A stretch of 64,000 nt of DNA, taken from Burkholderia sp. OK233. GTDB lineage: Bacteria; Pseudomonadota; Gammaproteobacteria; Burkholderiales; Burkholderiaceae. Made by a program: the position numbers and the translations under genes. The stretch spans positions 496,001 through 560,000 of the forward strand of contig NZ_OCSR01000002.1 in NCBI RefSeq assembly GCF_900230185.1, written 5' to 3'. Below are positions 43,846 to 52,155 of the stretch, piece by piece. The notes under the pieces were generated by a model. That model was given only the letters and a program-made list of their open reading frames with translations, ran no database searches and was not told the DNA's origin. Positions within the stretch are counted from its first letter, which is position 1, and each line of letters opens with the position of its first letter.

Positions 43846-43890
43846 TGAAAACAGATAGAGTTTCATCGGTTAATCTCTCTTGCAGCTTGT

Positions 43891-43983
43891 TCACGACGGG
43901 ATCGCTTGCGGTCGTTGCGGGTCCAGCACGTTGAAGCGGCCATCGGGCAGAATCAGATCGAGGCTGTCTTAACTGGATATCAT
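43891..43983 (-). pseudogene. Remnant of a second amidohydrolase 5' end
   Basis: An ATG at 43983 with GGAG upstream opens MISS, then TAA, then DSLDLILPDGRFNVLDPQRP and QAIPS before a TGA. The stretch after the first stop resembles the N-terminus of the amidohydrolase downstream (TPDLILHNGRFTTLNRANPT). This looks like the leftover start of a deleted sister amidohydrolase gene between the isochorismatase and XapX genes. Too short to be certain. Confidence 0.5.
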
Positions 43984-44061
43984 CGGTACTCCTGATGGCC
44001 GGCGGCGCCTTGCCGCACGGCCGGAGTCATGACATCAGTTGAGACAGTGGGTGGTGGCCGA

Positions 44062-44748
44062 TTACCTGGCCGGAACCGCGGGCACGATCTCGTGGGAACC
44101 GTTGGCGCGCTGCGGCGCCTTGTGCACCATCGTGTATGCGTAGTCCACGCCCATCCCGTACGCACCAGAGTGTTCCCTGACGACATTCATGACGGCGTCG
44201 TACGTGTCGCGACGCGCCCAGTCACGCTGCCATTCGAGCATCACCTGTTGCCAAGTCACGGGCACGACGCCGGCCTGGATCATGCGCTGCATCGCATAGT
44301 CATGCCCATCCTTCGACGTGCCACCCGAGGCGTCTTCGACCATGTAGATCTCGTATTCGCCTTCCAGCATCGCGCTGAGTGCAAAGGTGTTGTTGCAAAC
44401 CTCTGTCCACAGACCGGAAACCACGATCTTCTTGCGTCCATTCGCAGCCAGCGCGTCACGAACCTTCTGGTCGTCCCAGGAGTTCATCGACGTGCGTTCG
44501 AGCACCGGCTGACCGGGAAACACGTCGAGCAGTTCGGGGTAGGTAAAGCCCGAGAAGCTTTGCGATTCGACCGACGTAATGGTGGTGGGAATGCCGAATA
44601 GCTTCGCTGCCTTGGCGAGACCTACCACATTGTTCTTCAGCACCTGCCGATCAATGGATTGGACGCCGAATGCCATCTGCGGTTGTTGGTCGATGAAAAG
44701 CAGTTGGGAGTTTTGCGGCGTCAGGACTTCAAGCTTGGGGTTGCTCAT
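44062..44748 (-). CDS. Isochorismatase-family hydrolase
   Basis: A 228-residue cysteine hydrolase of the isochorismatase/nicotinamidase fold. The catalytic Asp is near residue 20 in LLFIDQQPQMAFG, and the nucleophile Cys is in VSGLWTEVCNNTFALSAM near 120. The C-terminal extension (YAYTMVHKAPQRANGSHEIV) is longer than in nicotinamidases. Members hydrolyse amides, ureas or enol ethers. It starts at ATG 44748 with AAGGA upstream, 29 bp after the CMD-family gene, and belongs to the same minus-strand operon. Confidence 0.87.
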   Translation of the reverse strand: MSNPKLEVLTPQNSQLLFIDQQPQMAFGVQSIDRQVLKNNVVGLAKAAKLFGIPTTITSVESQSFSGFTYPELLDVFPGQPVLERTSMNSWDDQKVRDALAANGRKKIVVSGLWTEVCNNTFALSAMLEGEYEIYMVEDASGGTSKDGHDYAMQRMIQAGVVPVTWQQVMLEWQRDWARRDTYDAVMNVVREHSGAYGMGVDYAYTMVHKAPQRANGSHEIVPAVPAR

Positions 44749-44777
44749 GATGGGTTCCTTTCAGTGTGTATGCGTGA

Positions 44778-45119
44778 TCAGGCTTGCTTCAGTTTGTCGA
44801 TGGCATCCAGCACGTGCGTGCTGTACGTGATGGCAGCGCCGGCGTTCAGGTTGATGGCGACACCCAGCGCCTCTGCGATTTCCGCATCGGACACGCCGAG
44901 CTTGACGGCCTCAGCCGAATGAAAGGCGATACAACCATCGCAGCGCGTGGTGACTGCGACGGCCAGCGCGATGAGCTCACGCGTCTTCGCGCCGAGATGG
45001 CTCGTGTTGGCGCCCGCACCAGCGATGAGGCCAAAACCGCGAAGGGTGTCCGGCGTACGTGTGGACAGTTCCTTGAGGCGAACATTGATGTCCTGAATCG
45101 TTTCTTTCCACTCAATCAT
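44778..45119 (-). CDS. Carboxymuconolactone decarboxylase/AhpD-like protein
   Basis: A 113-residue protein of the CMD family. The peroxidatic CxxC-like site is in VTTRCDGCIAFHSAEAVKLG near residues 59-62, with the conserved His two residues on, as in AhpD. It could recycle a peroxiredoxin or reduce peroxides. It starts at ATG 45119 with GGAGT upstream; the frame extends to 45230 without support. First gene of the operon, divergent from the TrmB-type regulator, 296 bp away. Confidence 0.87.
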   Translation of the reverse strand: MIEWKETIQDINVRLKELSTRTPDTLRGFGLIAGAGANTSHLGAKTRELIALAVAVTTRCDGCIAFHSAEAVKLGVSDAEIAEALGVAINLNAGAAITYSTHVLDAIDKLKQA

Positions 45120-45315
45120 GAGATGACTCCAATAGGGATACATGGGGAGTAGGCGCACGAGCGGGCCACTCAACCGGCCCACGGTTCGCCTCGCTTCGGA
45201 TCGATGTGATTCATCGGCTCCGGGCGTCAACGAATTGACTGAGATGAATGCTAGTCGCGGCCGTGAAACGCGTCCTTGAAATACGTTCTGACCTTGCAGA
45301 AAATATGTTATCTAT

Positions 45316-45344
45316 TTGATTTTTATAGCCTTTTAATGTACTAT
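45316..45344 (+). promoter_or_regulatory. Sigma-70-type promoter of the TrmB-family gene
   Basis: TTGATT (45316-45321) and TACTAT (45339-45344) are separated by exactly 17 nt in a locally AT-rich stretch, 71 bp upstream of the preferred start codon. It is the clearest consensus-like promoter in the window; the strand and spacing suit the regulator gene. Confidence 0.55.
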
Positions 45345-45415
45345 CCAAGCGAACGAATCGGCATGTAACGACCATCACCCCTGCGTAGTGGTTGGCGAAC
45401 ATGAGGTTGGCGAAC

Positions 45416-46171
45416 ATGAACCTTGTTGAGATGCTCCAGGCCGCCGGCATCGACGGAAACAAGGCCGACTTCTATCTGGCCTCGCTGGAACTCGGCGAGT
45501 CCACCGTCGCGTCGATCGCCCAGAAGGCGGGCATCGGCCGCACCAATGCCTACGAAGTGCTCGACCGGCTGCTCGCCGACGGACTCGTCGCGACCGTGCA
45601 GAAAGGCGCGCGCAGCTATGTGATTCCGCAGGATCCGATCGCGCTGCTCAGGCGTATCGAGGCGCAGCGTCAGCTCGTTCAGGAAGTGCTCCCGCGGCTG
45701 CGCTCGATTCATAACTCAGCGGGTGGAAAACCGCGGGTGCGCTATTTCCCGGGTATCGAAGGGATCAAGACTGTGCTCAATGAAACGCTCGAATGTCAGA
45801 GTAAAGAGTTGCGCGCGGTGATGTCTAACAGCGAGCTGTTTCAGACGCCGGGGTTTGAGGTCATCAGGGACATCGCGGTGCGACGCAGCCGTGCGGGTAT
45901 CAATCTGCGCGTGATCCGCTCGGGCCCCGGCGATACGCGCGATCTGTGGCGATCGTCGAAGCGCGATCTCCGTGAACTCCGTTTCGCGCCCGCCGATTTC
46001 GAAGTGGGTATCACGACCTATCTCTACGACGACATCGTGGCCTTCGTTTCATCGCGGGCCGAGCACTACGCGCTGTCCATTCAAAGCGCGGAGTTCTTTG
46101 CGTTCGAGTGCAGTCTGTTTGAAGTGCTATGGAGCACGAGCACGCCCGATCAGTCCGGCAAACCCGCGTGA
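45416..46171 (+). CDS. TrmB-family transcriptional regulator
   Basis: A regulator of 251 residues. The N-terminal winged helix-turn-helix (DGNKADFYLASLELGESTVA, SIAQKAGIGRTNAYEVLDRL) is TrmB-like and is followed by a coiled region and a C-terminal effector/PLD-like domain. TrmB proteins are common in archaea and usually sense sugars, but bacterial forms exist. A 15-bp tandem repeat covers the start, giving two equivalent ATGs (45401 and 45416); I use the second, preceded by GAGG. It is divergent from the CMD/isochorismatase/amidohydrolase operon, which it probably controls. Confidence 0.8.
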   Translation: MNLVEMLQAAGIDGNKADFYLASLELGESTVASIAQKAGIGRTNAYEVLDRLLADGLVATVQKGARSYVIPQDPIALLRRIEAQRQLVQEVLPRLRSIHNSAGGKPRVRYFPGIEGIKTVLNETLECQSKELRAVMSNSELFQTPGFEVIRDIAVRRSRAGINLRVIRSGPGDTRDLWRSSKRDLRELRFAPADFEVGITTYLYDDIVAFVSSRAEHYALSIQSAEFFAFECSLFEVLWSTSTPDQSGKPA

Positions 46172-46778
46172 ACCGCTTGCATTCGCACCGGGGGTACTGC
46201 GCGTCAAGGACCAACGCCCTTCGAAGTGCCTTGAATATTCAAATAGAACGGTAGCGCGACGGGTACGAAGCATGTTCGTCAGAAAGCGCGCTATGGCAAA
46301 GTCGGCAGCGTCCGCTGTGTCTAAACCGGGCCGCATGCACTCGCCGCGCACTCATTCCAGCAAGGCCGGTACCGCCCACCCCGGGTATCGCGGCGAGAAC
46401 ACGGAATGATGAGAGGCGGAAGTTGATTCAGCCAGATTTCACCCACGACGCCCGCATGGCGGGGCGGGGATCGGGATGCATTGTAATGTTTCGCAAGTAT
46501 CCGACTGAAGGCGCGGTCGTGAATATGGGAGCTCTTTCATGAGGTAAAGCACCGATCCAGCGTTACACGATTGATAGCCCTCCGAACGAAGTCCGCGAAA
46601 GCGCTTTCTCGACAGCGGACATTCTTAGACACCGCTGGTGACGAAGGACAGTTCCTTCGTCGTAGGGATATGCGTCACCTGATTTTCAACTCGCATGTTA
46701 TGCCCGGACATGCAGGCCGATCGCTATCGTCTTTGATTGTCAGGCGTACTTTCGGCATTGCTATTTTTTATCCCTGAC
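46172..46778. other. Intergenic, about 600 bp, no recognisable gene
   Basis: Between the TrmB-type regulator and the next supported frame I see no homology, signal peptide, hairpin or repeat I can defend. Short frames (for example near 46272-46409) are Arg/Ser-rich without ribosome sites. It may be a decayed region or insertion scar. Confidence 0.4.
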
Positions 46779-47087
46779 CTAGCCGCCGTGCCCTCCACCA
46801 TCGGACGAGCAGTCGAACGAATGCGATGAGGCGTGTTGGCCACCGTGGGCCGGGCCTCCAACGATCTGGGGTGCGTTGTCGAAAGACCGTACCTGACCGA
46901 ACCGAGACGAATGTCGGCCGGTCCAGATGTACAAATGATGGTTATCCGGGCAGGAATCTTCGTCTGCCAGCAACCTATACTTGTAGCTGCTTGCAATCCT
47001 TCGCCGTCGGCTCACGTTATTTGCGACCAGCCGATAGCCGCATGTGAGATCCCGGTGGATTGCACCATTTGAGCTAGCGGAGTCCAC
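46779..47087 (-). CDS. Possible small protein or remnant, unknown
   Basis: A 102-residue frame starting at GTG ends SFDCSSDGGGHGG. The middle (SSYKYRLLADEDSCPDNHHL, RHSSRFGQVRSFDNAPQIVG) has balanced composition and high third-position GC, unlike most shadow frames, so it may be a real gene or the 3' part of one. There is no signal peptide or good ribosome site at the start. It is head-to-head with the nitrilase gene only 55 bp away, leaving little promoter space. Confidence 0.35.
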   Translation of the reverse strand: MDSASSNGAIHRDLTCGYRLVANNVSRRRRIASSYKYRLLADEDSCPDNHHLYIWTGRHSSRFGQVRSFDNAPQIVGGPAHGGQHASSHSFDCSSDGGGHGG

Positions 47088-47141
47088 GATTTCAAGCTGG
47101 AGCGTTTTCGATTGCAGCCCTTACATTAGTGGAGAATTCTG

Positions 47142-48095
47142 ATGCAACAGAAACTACGTGCTGCGGTTGTGCAATCGGGATCGGTCGTCTTCGATGTGGA
47201 CAGAACCATCGATAAAGTCGCGACGTTCACCGCCGACGCCGCGCGACAAGGCACTCAACTTATCGTATTTCCTGAAGCATTTGTCTCAGCCTATCCAAAG
47301 GGGCTCGATTTCGGCTCGACAATTGGTGGAAGAACCGCTGCCGGGCGCGACGACTATCGCCGTTACTATGACAGCGCGGTAGAAGTGCCAGGTCCTGGCA
47401 CCCACCGCTTGGGCGCGATTGCCGCCGAGCACAGCCAATACATCGTGATCGGCGTAATCGAGCGGGACCACGGCACGTTGTATTGCACTGCACTGTTTTA
47501 TGGTCCGGACGGCATGATGCTCGGCAAGCATCGCAAACTGATGCCAACCGCCGGCGAGAGGCTGATCTGGGGTTATGGCGATGGGTCGACCCTCCCGGTT
47601 TTCGACACGCCGTTCGGCAGGCTCGGCGCAGTCATTTGCTGGGAAAACTACATGCCTTTGATGCGTATGGCAATGTACGCCAAGGGTGTTCAGATTTACT
47701 GCGCCCCCACCGCTGACAGCCGGCCAACATGGGCTTCCTCCATGCAGCACGTTGCCCTGGAGGGTCGCTGCTTTGTGTTGTCGGCCTGCCAGCACCTGCG
47801 CCGATCGGATTGCCCTACGGACTATGCCGCAATCCAGGGTAACGATCCGTCCACCGTGCTGATGAGCGGTGGAAGCTGCATCGTCAGCCCGCTTGGCGAA
47901 CTCATTGCTGGCCCGATCTTGGAGCAGGACGCACTGCTCGTAGCCGATCTCGACCTCAACGACCTTGCCCGGGCGAAATATGACTTTGACGTCGTGGGTC
48001 ACTACTCGCGTCCGGACATCTTCCGTCTGCATGTCAACGAAGCGGCCACGCCTCCCGTCGTGTTTGAGAAGAATGGATTCGGCAGCGGCTCCTGA
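47142..48095 (+). CDS. Nitrilase
   Basis: A 317-residue carbon-nitrogen hydrolase of the nitrilase branch. The triad is visible: Glu in VFPEAFVSAYPKG near residue 46, Lys in GKHRKLMPTAGERLIWG near 128, and Cys in GAVICWENYMPLMRM near 165. The WENYMPL and RLIWGYGDGS stretches are typical of true nitrilases converting nitriles to acids plus ammonia. GGAGA precedes the ATG at 47142. No aldoxime dehydratase or nitrile hydratase is adjacent. Substrate class cannot be read. Confidence 0.92.
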   Translation: MQQKLRAAVVQSGSVVFDVDRTIDKVATFTADAARQGTQLIVFPEAFVSAYPKGLDFGSTIGGRTAAGRDDYRRYYDSAVEVPGPGTHRLGAIAAEHSQYIVIGVIERDHGTLYCTALFYGPDGMMLGKHRKLMPTAGERLIWGYGDGSTLPVFDTPFGRLGAVICWENYMPLMRMAMYAKGVQIYCAPTADSRPTWASSMQHVALEGRCFVLSACQHLRRSDCPTDYAAIQGNDPSTVLMSGGSCIVSPLGELIAGPILEQDALLVADLDLNDLARAKYDFDVVGHYSRPDIFRLHVNEAATPPVVFEKNGFGSGS

Positions 48096-48208
48096 AGGTC
48101 GACGCGGAATTGAACGACTCCCTCTCCCCAATAGGGAGTGAGCAAGCGGTCGCCGGCACGCCACCTGAGCGGTCGCCCAGGATCCTCGACAACGGACATT
48201 CACATGCG

Positions 48209-49102
48209 TTAGCGATTTACCTCCCTAAGCACGTCTATGAACGCCCGCAGACCAGCAGGCACGTGGCGATGCCCGGGATAGTACAGGCAGAGCCCCGGGA
48301 TGAACGGGCACCAATCTTCCAGCACGGTAACCAGCCGGCCGTCGTCCAGCCAGTCGCGGGCCGCGGACTCCGGTACATACGCGAGGCCCAAACCATCGGA
48401 CGGGGCCTCAACCATCAGACCGTTGTGATCCAGCGTGAGCACGCCGGGAACATCGATTGCCACTTCCTGCCCGTGCTTGCGGAACTCCCAGCGGTAGCGT
48501 TTGCCGCTCGGCAGACGTTGACGAATGCAGTCGTGGCTGCGAAGGTCGTCAGGCGTGATGAGTGGTGGTCGACCCGCGAGATACGAAGGCGCTGCAACGA
48601 CTACGAAGCGAAGATCATCGCTGATGCGCACGGCCACCATGTCGCGCGGAATCGACTCGCCAAGCCGTACTCCGGCATCGAAACCTTGCTCGACGATATC
48701 GACGAGCCGTCCTTCCGCGACCAGGTCGAGCGCCATGCCGGGAAAGCGCTTCAGAAAACGCGGCACCACCGTTTTCAATAACAGCCGCGCCGCACTCTCA
48801 TTGGCATTGATCCTGAGCGTGCCGCTCGGATTGCCGCGCGCATCGGCGACGGCATCCAGTGCCTCGTCGAGATCGCGGAGCACGGGCGCAAGCCGCGCGA
48901 GCAATGCCTCGCCGGCTTCTGTCGGCGCTACGCTACGCGTCGTGCGATTGAGCAGGCGCACACCCAATTCGCGCTCCAATGCGAGCATGGCGTGACTTAG
49001 CGAGGAGCGCGAAACGCCGAGTGCATCGGCGGCACGGCGGAAACTCCGATGCGTTGCAACAGCGGAAAACGCGGTGAGATCGGCAAGTGTCGGCTTGGTC
49101 AT
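48209..49102 (-). CDS. LysR-family transcriptional regulator
   Basis: A 297-residue LysR regulator. The helix-turn-helix includes RSFRRAADALGVSRSSLSHA and is followed by RLLNRTTRSVAPTEAG and a standard effector domain. It is divergent from the SDR at 49218-50048, with 115 bp between start codons, the recurring arrangement of this window. A 7-bp inverted repeat (CATTGGT at the start codon, ACCAATG near 49150) lies in the gap. Confidence 0.88.
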   Translation of the reverse strand: MTKPTLADLTAFSAVATHRSFRRAADALGVSRSSLSHAMLALERELGVRLLNRTTRSVAPTEAGEALLARLAPVLRDLDEALDAVADARGNPSGTLRINANESAARLLLKTVVPRFLKRFPGMALDLVAEGRLVDIVEQGFDAGVRLGESIPRDMVAVRISDDLRFVVVAAPSYLAGRPPLITPDDLRSHDCIRQRLPSGKRYRWEFRKHGQEVAIDVPGVLTLDHNGLMVEAPSDGLGLAYVPESAARDWLDDGRLVTVLEDWCPFIPGLCLYYPGHRHVPAGLRAFIDVLREVNR

Positions 49103-49217
49103 TGGTGGCGAATTTTCACGGAGTCATACGCACTATAGAGACTTCTCTGACCAATGGCGGGTATCTAGACTGGTAATCAGGCAATGCCATTCCATTCACT
49201 TTATGGAGAGACACACC

Positions 49218-50048
49218 ATGATGAAGACCTGGTTTATCACCGGCACCTCGTCAGGCCTCGGCCGACTACTCGCTGAGCGCCTGCTGCAACGCGGCGATCG
49301 GGTCGTCGCGACGCTGCGGCGCGAGGGGGCGCTCGATGAGCTGAAAAAACAGTACGGCGACCGGTTGCATGTGCTGACACTCAATGTCACCGACATCCGC
49401 GCGGTGCATTCGAATATCGCTGCCGCATTCGAAGCGATGGGCCGTATCGACGTGGTCGTGAATAACGCGGGCTACGGGTTATTCGGCGCGGCCGAAGAAG
49501 TGACTGATGAACAGATTGACCGGCAGATCGCCACCAATCTCACTGGATCGATTCAGGTCATCCGTGCCGCGCTGCCTCACCTGCGCCGCCAGGGTGGCGG
49601 CCGGATCGTCCAGGTCTCGTCCGAAGGTGGACAGATCGCTTACCCGAATTTCAGCCTCTATCACGCTACGAAATGGGGTATCGAAGGTTTCGTCGAGTCA
49701 GCGGCAAAGGAAGTGGGGCCATTCGGCATCGACTTTGTGATCGTGGAGCCAGGGCCGACGAGCACGCAGTTCGGTGCCGGTCTCGATCACGCGGTGCCGA
49801 TGCCTGAGTACGACGATACCCCGGCGGGCGACGTCAGACGGGCGATTGCGTCCAACAGCTTCGCAATTCGGGGCGATGCCGGCAAGACGGTCGCCGCAAT
49901 GATCGTCGCGGCGGACTCGGCACATCCGCCGTTACGCCTGACGCTTGGCGGCGGTGCCTACGACTCGATCAGGGCTGCGTTGGCTGAGCGCCTGAGGGGG
50001 CTCGAAGCACAAAAGGACATCGCGTTTTCGGTCGACTCGAAAAGCTAG
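49218..50048 (+). CDS. SDR family oxidoreductase
   Basis: A 276-residue classical SDR: cofactor motif TGTSSGLGRLLAERLL, NNAGYG, Ser in VSSEGGQ, and catalytic YHATK near residue 159. The longer C-terminal part with a substrate lid resembles the retinol-dehydrogenase/17-beta type used on hydrophobic alcohols or ketones. The start has adjacent ATGs (49218, 49221) preceded by GGAGAG. Probably regulated by the divergent LysR gene. Confidence 0.88.
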   Translation: MMKTWFITGTSSGLGRLLAERLLQRGDRVVATLRREGALDELKKQYGDRLHVLTLNVTDIRAVHSNIAAAFEAMGRIDVVVNNAGYGLFGAAEEVTDEQIDRQIATNLTGSIQVIRAALPHLRRQGGGRIVQVSSEGGQIAYPNFSLYHATKWGIEGFVESAAKEVGPFGIDFVIVEPGPTSTQFGAGLDHAVPMPEYDDTPAGDVRRAIASNSFAIRGDAGKTVAAMIVAADSAHPPLRLTLGGGAYDSIRAALAERLRGLEAQKDIAFSVDSKS

Positions 50049-50100
50049 GCGGACAGGATACGTAATCGCCAGGCACGAGGGCACTACGGCCGGCTTTTCC

Positions 50101-51000
50101 TCATGAGGATCGTGTAGTGAACGGTGCCGAGAGTTCTTCCGCTCTCGAAAGAAAGAGCTTCAGGACTGGAGAGGTGTTCGACCTGCTGTAGCCAATGACG
50201 AGATCAACCGTCGGTGCATCGCCTTCGAGGGGCCGGCTGACGACCGACCATGGCAGCAGATTGTTCGCGTACTCCGGCATCAACGCCAGCCCACGCGTGG
50301 ACGCCACGAGCGACATCGCCATGGCGAGATTGTCGACCCCGTGGTCGGGCGTAATATCGACCCCTCTCTGTTGCAGATACCGCTCGATCACATCGTGCAG
50401 CACCCTCGCCTTGTTCGACGCCATGATGAACGTCTCGCCCACGAGATCCTCAGGGCGGATCGCTGTTCGTGCGGTCAGCCGGTGGTCGCTCGGCATCAGC
50501 ACAATGAGCTTCTCCCTGCTGACGACGCGATAGTCGAGATCGAATCCCGGTTCGGCCCGCAGAAACGCCAGATCGAGCCGGCCACGCGCTAGCGCATCGG
50601 CGAGGTCCGGCGAATAGCTGCTCGATACGGTGACGTCGATATTCGGCAATTCATCGCGCAGAACCTGCATGGCGCGCGGCAGCCAGGTTATTTCCTCGCC
50701 GGTCTGAAAGCCGAGCGCGAAGGCCTGTTTCGCCGGCTGCGCGGCGCGGCGCGCTGCCTCGGTCGCGGCGTCGACCTGCGCGAGCGCCAGCCGCGCATGG
50801 TCGAGGAAAGCCTTGCCCGATGCAGTCAGTTCGACGCCGCGCGCGCTGCGGCTGAACAGTTTCGCGCGGACCTCGTCTTCCAGATCGCGAATCTGTCGGC
50901 TAAGAGAGGGCTGCGACGTGTGCAGACGCTGTTCGGCCGCAACCGTGAGGCTGCCCGTCTCCGCGACGGCAACGAAATACCGCAGATGTCGAAGTTCCAT
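50101..51000 (-). CDS. LysR-family transcriptional regulator
   Basis: A 299-residue LysR regulator of the HcaR/CatR/BenM type: N-terminus MELRHLRYFVAVAETGSLTV, HTSQPSLSRQIRDLE, and the FSRSARGVELTASG segment. It is divergent from a set of SDR remnant, SDR and GST genes. A clean T-N11-A LysR box lies at 51021-51035, just 21 bp upstream of its start, suggesting autoregulation and control of the divergent genes. Confidence 0.89.
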   Translation of the reverse strand: MELRHLRYFVAVAETGSLTVAAEQRLHTSQPSLSRQIRDLEDEVRAKLFSRSARGVELTASGKAFLDHARLALAQVDAATEAARRAAQPAKQAFALGFQTGEEITWLPRAMQVLRDELPNIDVTVSSSYSPDLADALARGRLDLAFLRAEPGFDLDYRVVSREKLIVLMPSDHRLTARTAIRPEDLVGETFIMASNKARVLHDVIERYLQQRGVDITPDHGVDNLAMAMSLVASTRGLALMPEYANNLLPWSVVSRPLEGDAPTVDLVIGYSRSNTSPVLKLFLSRAEELSAPFTTRSS

Positions 51001-51020
51001 ATGCTCCTCGCCCGCATCCC

Positions 51021-51035
51021 ATGCCTCATAGGCAT
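51021..51035. promoter_or_regulatory. LysR T-N11-A box
   Basis: ATGCCT and AGGCAT flank CAT symmetrically; T at 51022 and A at 51034 are separated by 11 nt, the classical LysR recognition pattern. It sits in the divergent promoter region immediately upstream of the LysR gene. Confidence 0.6.
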
Positions 51036-51184
51036 GCCCACCAGCCTACAAAGTCTTTTTGCTTTTCGCAATCGACCACTAGATTAGCGAACAAGAGGCG
51101 TCGCGCGGCCTACCAGCAAATCACAACGAACCGACACCCGCCTTCGCCCCAATACCTCTCATCTATACCTCAGGAGAACCTGAA

Positions 51185-51373
51185 ATGGACAGCCCAGTCG
51201 TTGTAATTAGCGGTGCGCTTACAGGTATCGGCCGCGCCACGGAACTGGCCTTCGCGGACAGCGGCGCGCATCTCGTCGCCGCGTCGTTCGTGACGAGCCA
51301 GATCGTCTCCGTCGACAGCGGCAAAAACGGCGGGCTGATGCCGAACCCACAACGATCAGGAACACTGTCATGA
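51185..51373 (+). pseudogene. Internally deleted SDR remnant
   Basis: This 62-residue frame joins an SDR N-terminus (MDSPVVVISGALTGIGRATE, then LAFADSGAHLV) directly to an SDR C-terminus (FVTSQIVSVDSGKNGGLMPN). About 190 middle residues, including the SYK catalytic site, are gone, yet the reading frame is kept. It has a ribosome site (CAGGAGA) and its stop overlaps the ATG of the next intact SDR (ATGA), so it is probably still translated and coupled. It cannot be a working enzyme. Confidence 0.75.
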
Positions 51374-52116
51374 GCCACCTCGCCGGAAAGACCGCGCTCG
51401 TCACGGGCGCCTCACGCGGCATCGGCCGCGCCAGTGCGCTCGCACTCGCGAAAGCAGGCGCACAGGTGCTCGTTCACTACAGCAGCGGGGAAAAGGCGGC
51501 GGATGCTGTCGTCGCCGAAATCCGCGCGGCCGGCGGCAACGCCCAGAAAATCGCCGCGGATCTGCGCGACGCAGACGGCCCGCATACGCTCGCAAAACGC
51601 GTACGCGCTGTCGTTGGCCATCGTCTGGACATTCTGGTGGCGAACGCCGGCATTTCAAAGGCCGCAAGCATCGAGGAAACGACCGTCGAAGATTTCGACG
51701 ACCTGTTCGCCGTGAATGTGCGTGCGCCTTATTTCCTCGTGCAGCAGTTACTGCCCGTGATGTGCAAAGGCAGCAGCATTGTGCTGCTCTCGTCGCTCGC
51801 GGCGCATGCCGCGGTCGGCACGTTCCCCGCATACGCGGCTACCAAGGGGGCGGTCGACACACTCGTCAGGCATTTCGCTTCGGCACTGGGTGAACGCGAG
51901 ATTCGCGTGAATGCAGTTGCGCCCGGCGTCGTCGAAACCGACATGTCGAACTTCACCAAGACCGACGCGGGACGCGAGGTCGCGCTTGGCATGCAGGCGT
52001 TAAAGCGCGTCGCGCAACCTGATGACATAGGCGGAGCGGTTGCGTTTCTCGCCTCGGACGCAGCGCGCTGGATTACCGGTGAAACGCTGCGTGTCGACGG
52101 CGGCTCGAAACTCTAG
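51370..52116 (+). CDS. SDR family oxidoreductase
   Basis: A 248-residue classical SDR: TGASRGIGRASALALA cofactor motif, VANAGISKA at the NAG site, Ser in LLSSLAAHAA, and catalytic YAATK near residue 156. The C-terminus RWITGETLRVDGGSKL is standard, similar to 3-oxoacyl-ACP-reductase-like SDRs. The ATG overlaps the stop of the upstream deleted SDR. A GST gene follows 92 bp downstream with a palindrome in the gap. Confidence 0.9.
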   Translation: MSHLAGKTALVTGASRGIGRASALALAKAGAQVLVHYSSGEKAADAVVAEIRAAGGNAQKIAADLRDADGPHTLAKRVRAVVGHRLDILVANAGISKAASIEETTVEDFDDLFAVNVRAPYFLVQQLLPVMCKGSSIVLLSSLAAHAAVGTFPAYAATKGAVDTLVRHFASALGEREIRVNAVAPGVVETDMSNFTKTDAGREVALGMQALKRVAQPDDIGGAVAFLASDAARWITGETLRVDGGSKL

Positions 52117-52155
52117 CCCAACCAGATTCGCACCGTTTTCAGTTTTTTATATGAG

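Larger units (their letters stand above)
42718..43866 (-). pseudogene. XapX-domain membrane protein gene split by an insertion sequence
   Basis: The 5' piece (43843-43866) encodes MKLYLFSL after a GAGAG ribosome site. The 3' piece (42718-42984) encodes GAGVLVGVIYHLIGVRSPAP, then PLVALVGLLGVLGGEQLVP and a 50-residue tail, ending in a TGA that overlaps the amidohydrolase ATG. Removing the insertion sequence and one TA copy joins the pieces in frame into a 96-residue protein with two hydrophobic helices and the RSPAPP signature of the XapX family. XapX proteins are small membrane proteins found beside hydrolase genes in this order. Inactive here unless the IS excises. Confidence 0.85.

Noticed and set aside
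46272-46409. Possible 45-codon basic peptide gene
   Set aside because: No ribosome site or homology; Arg/Ser-rich composition typical of chance frames here.
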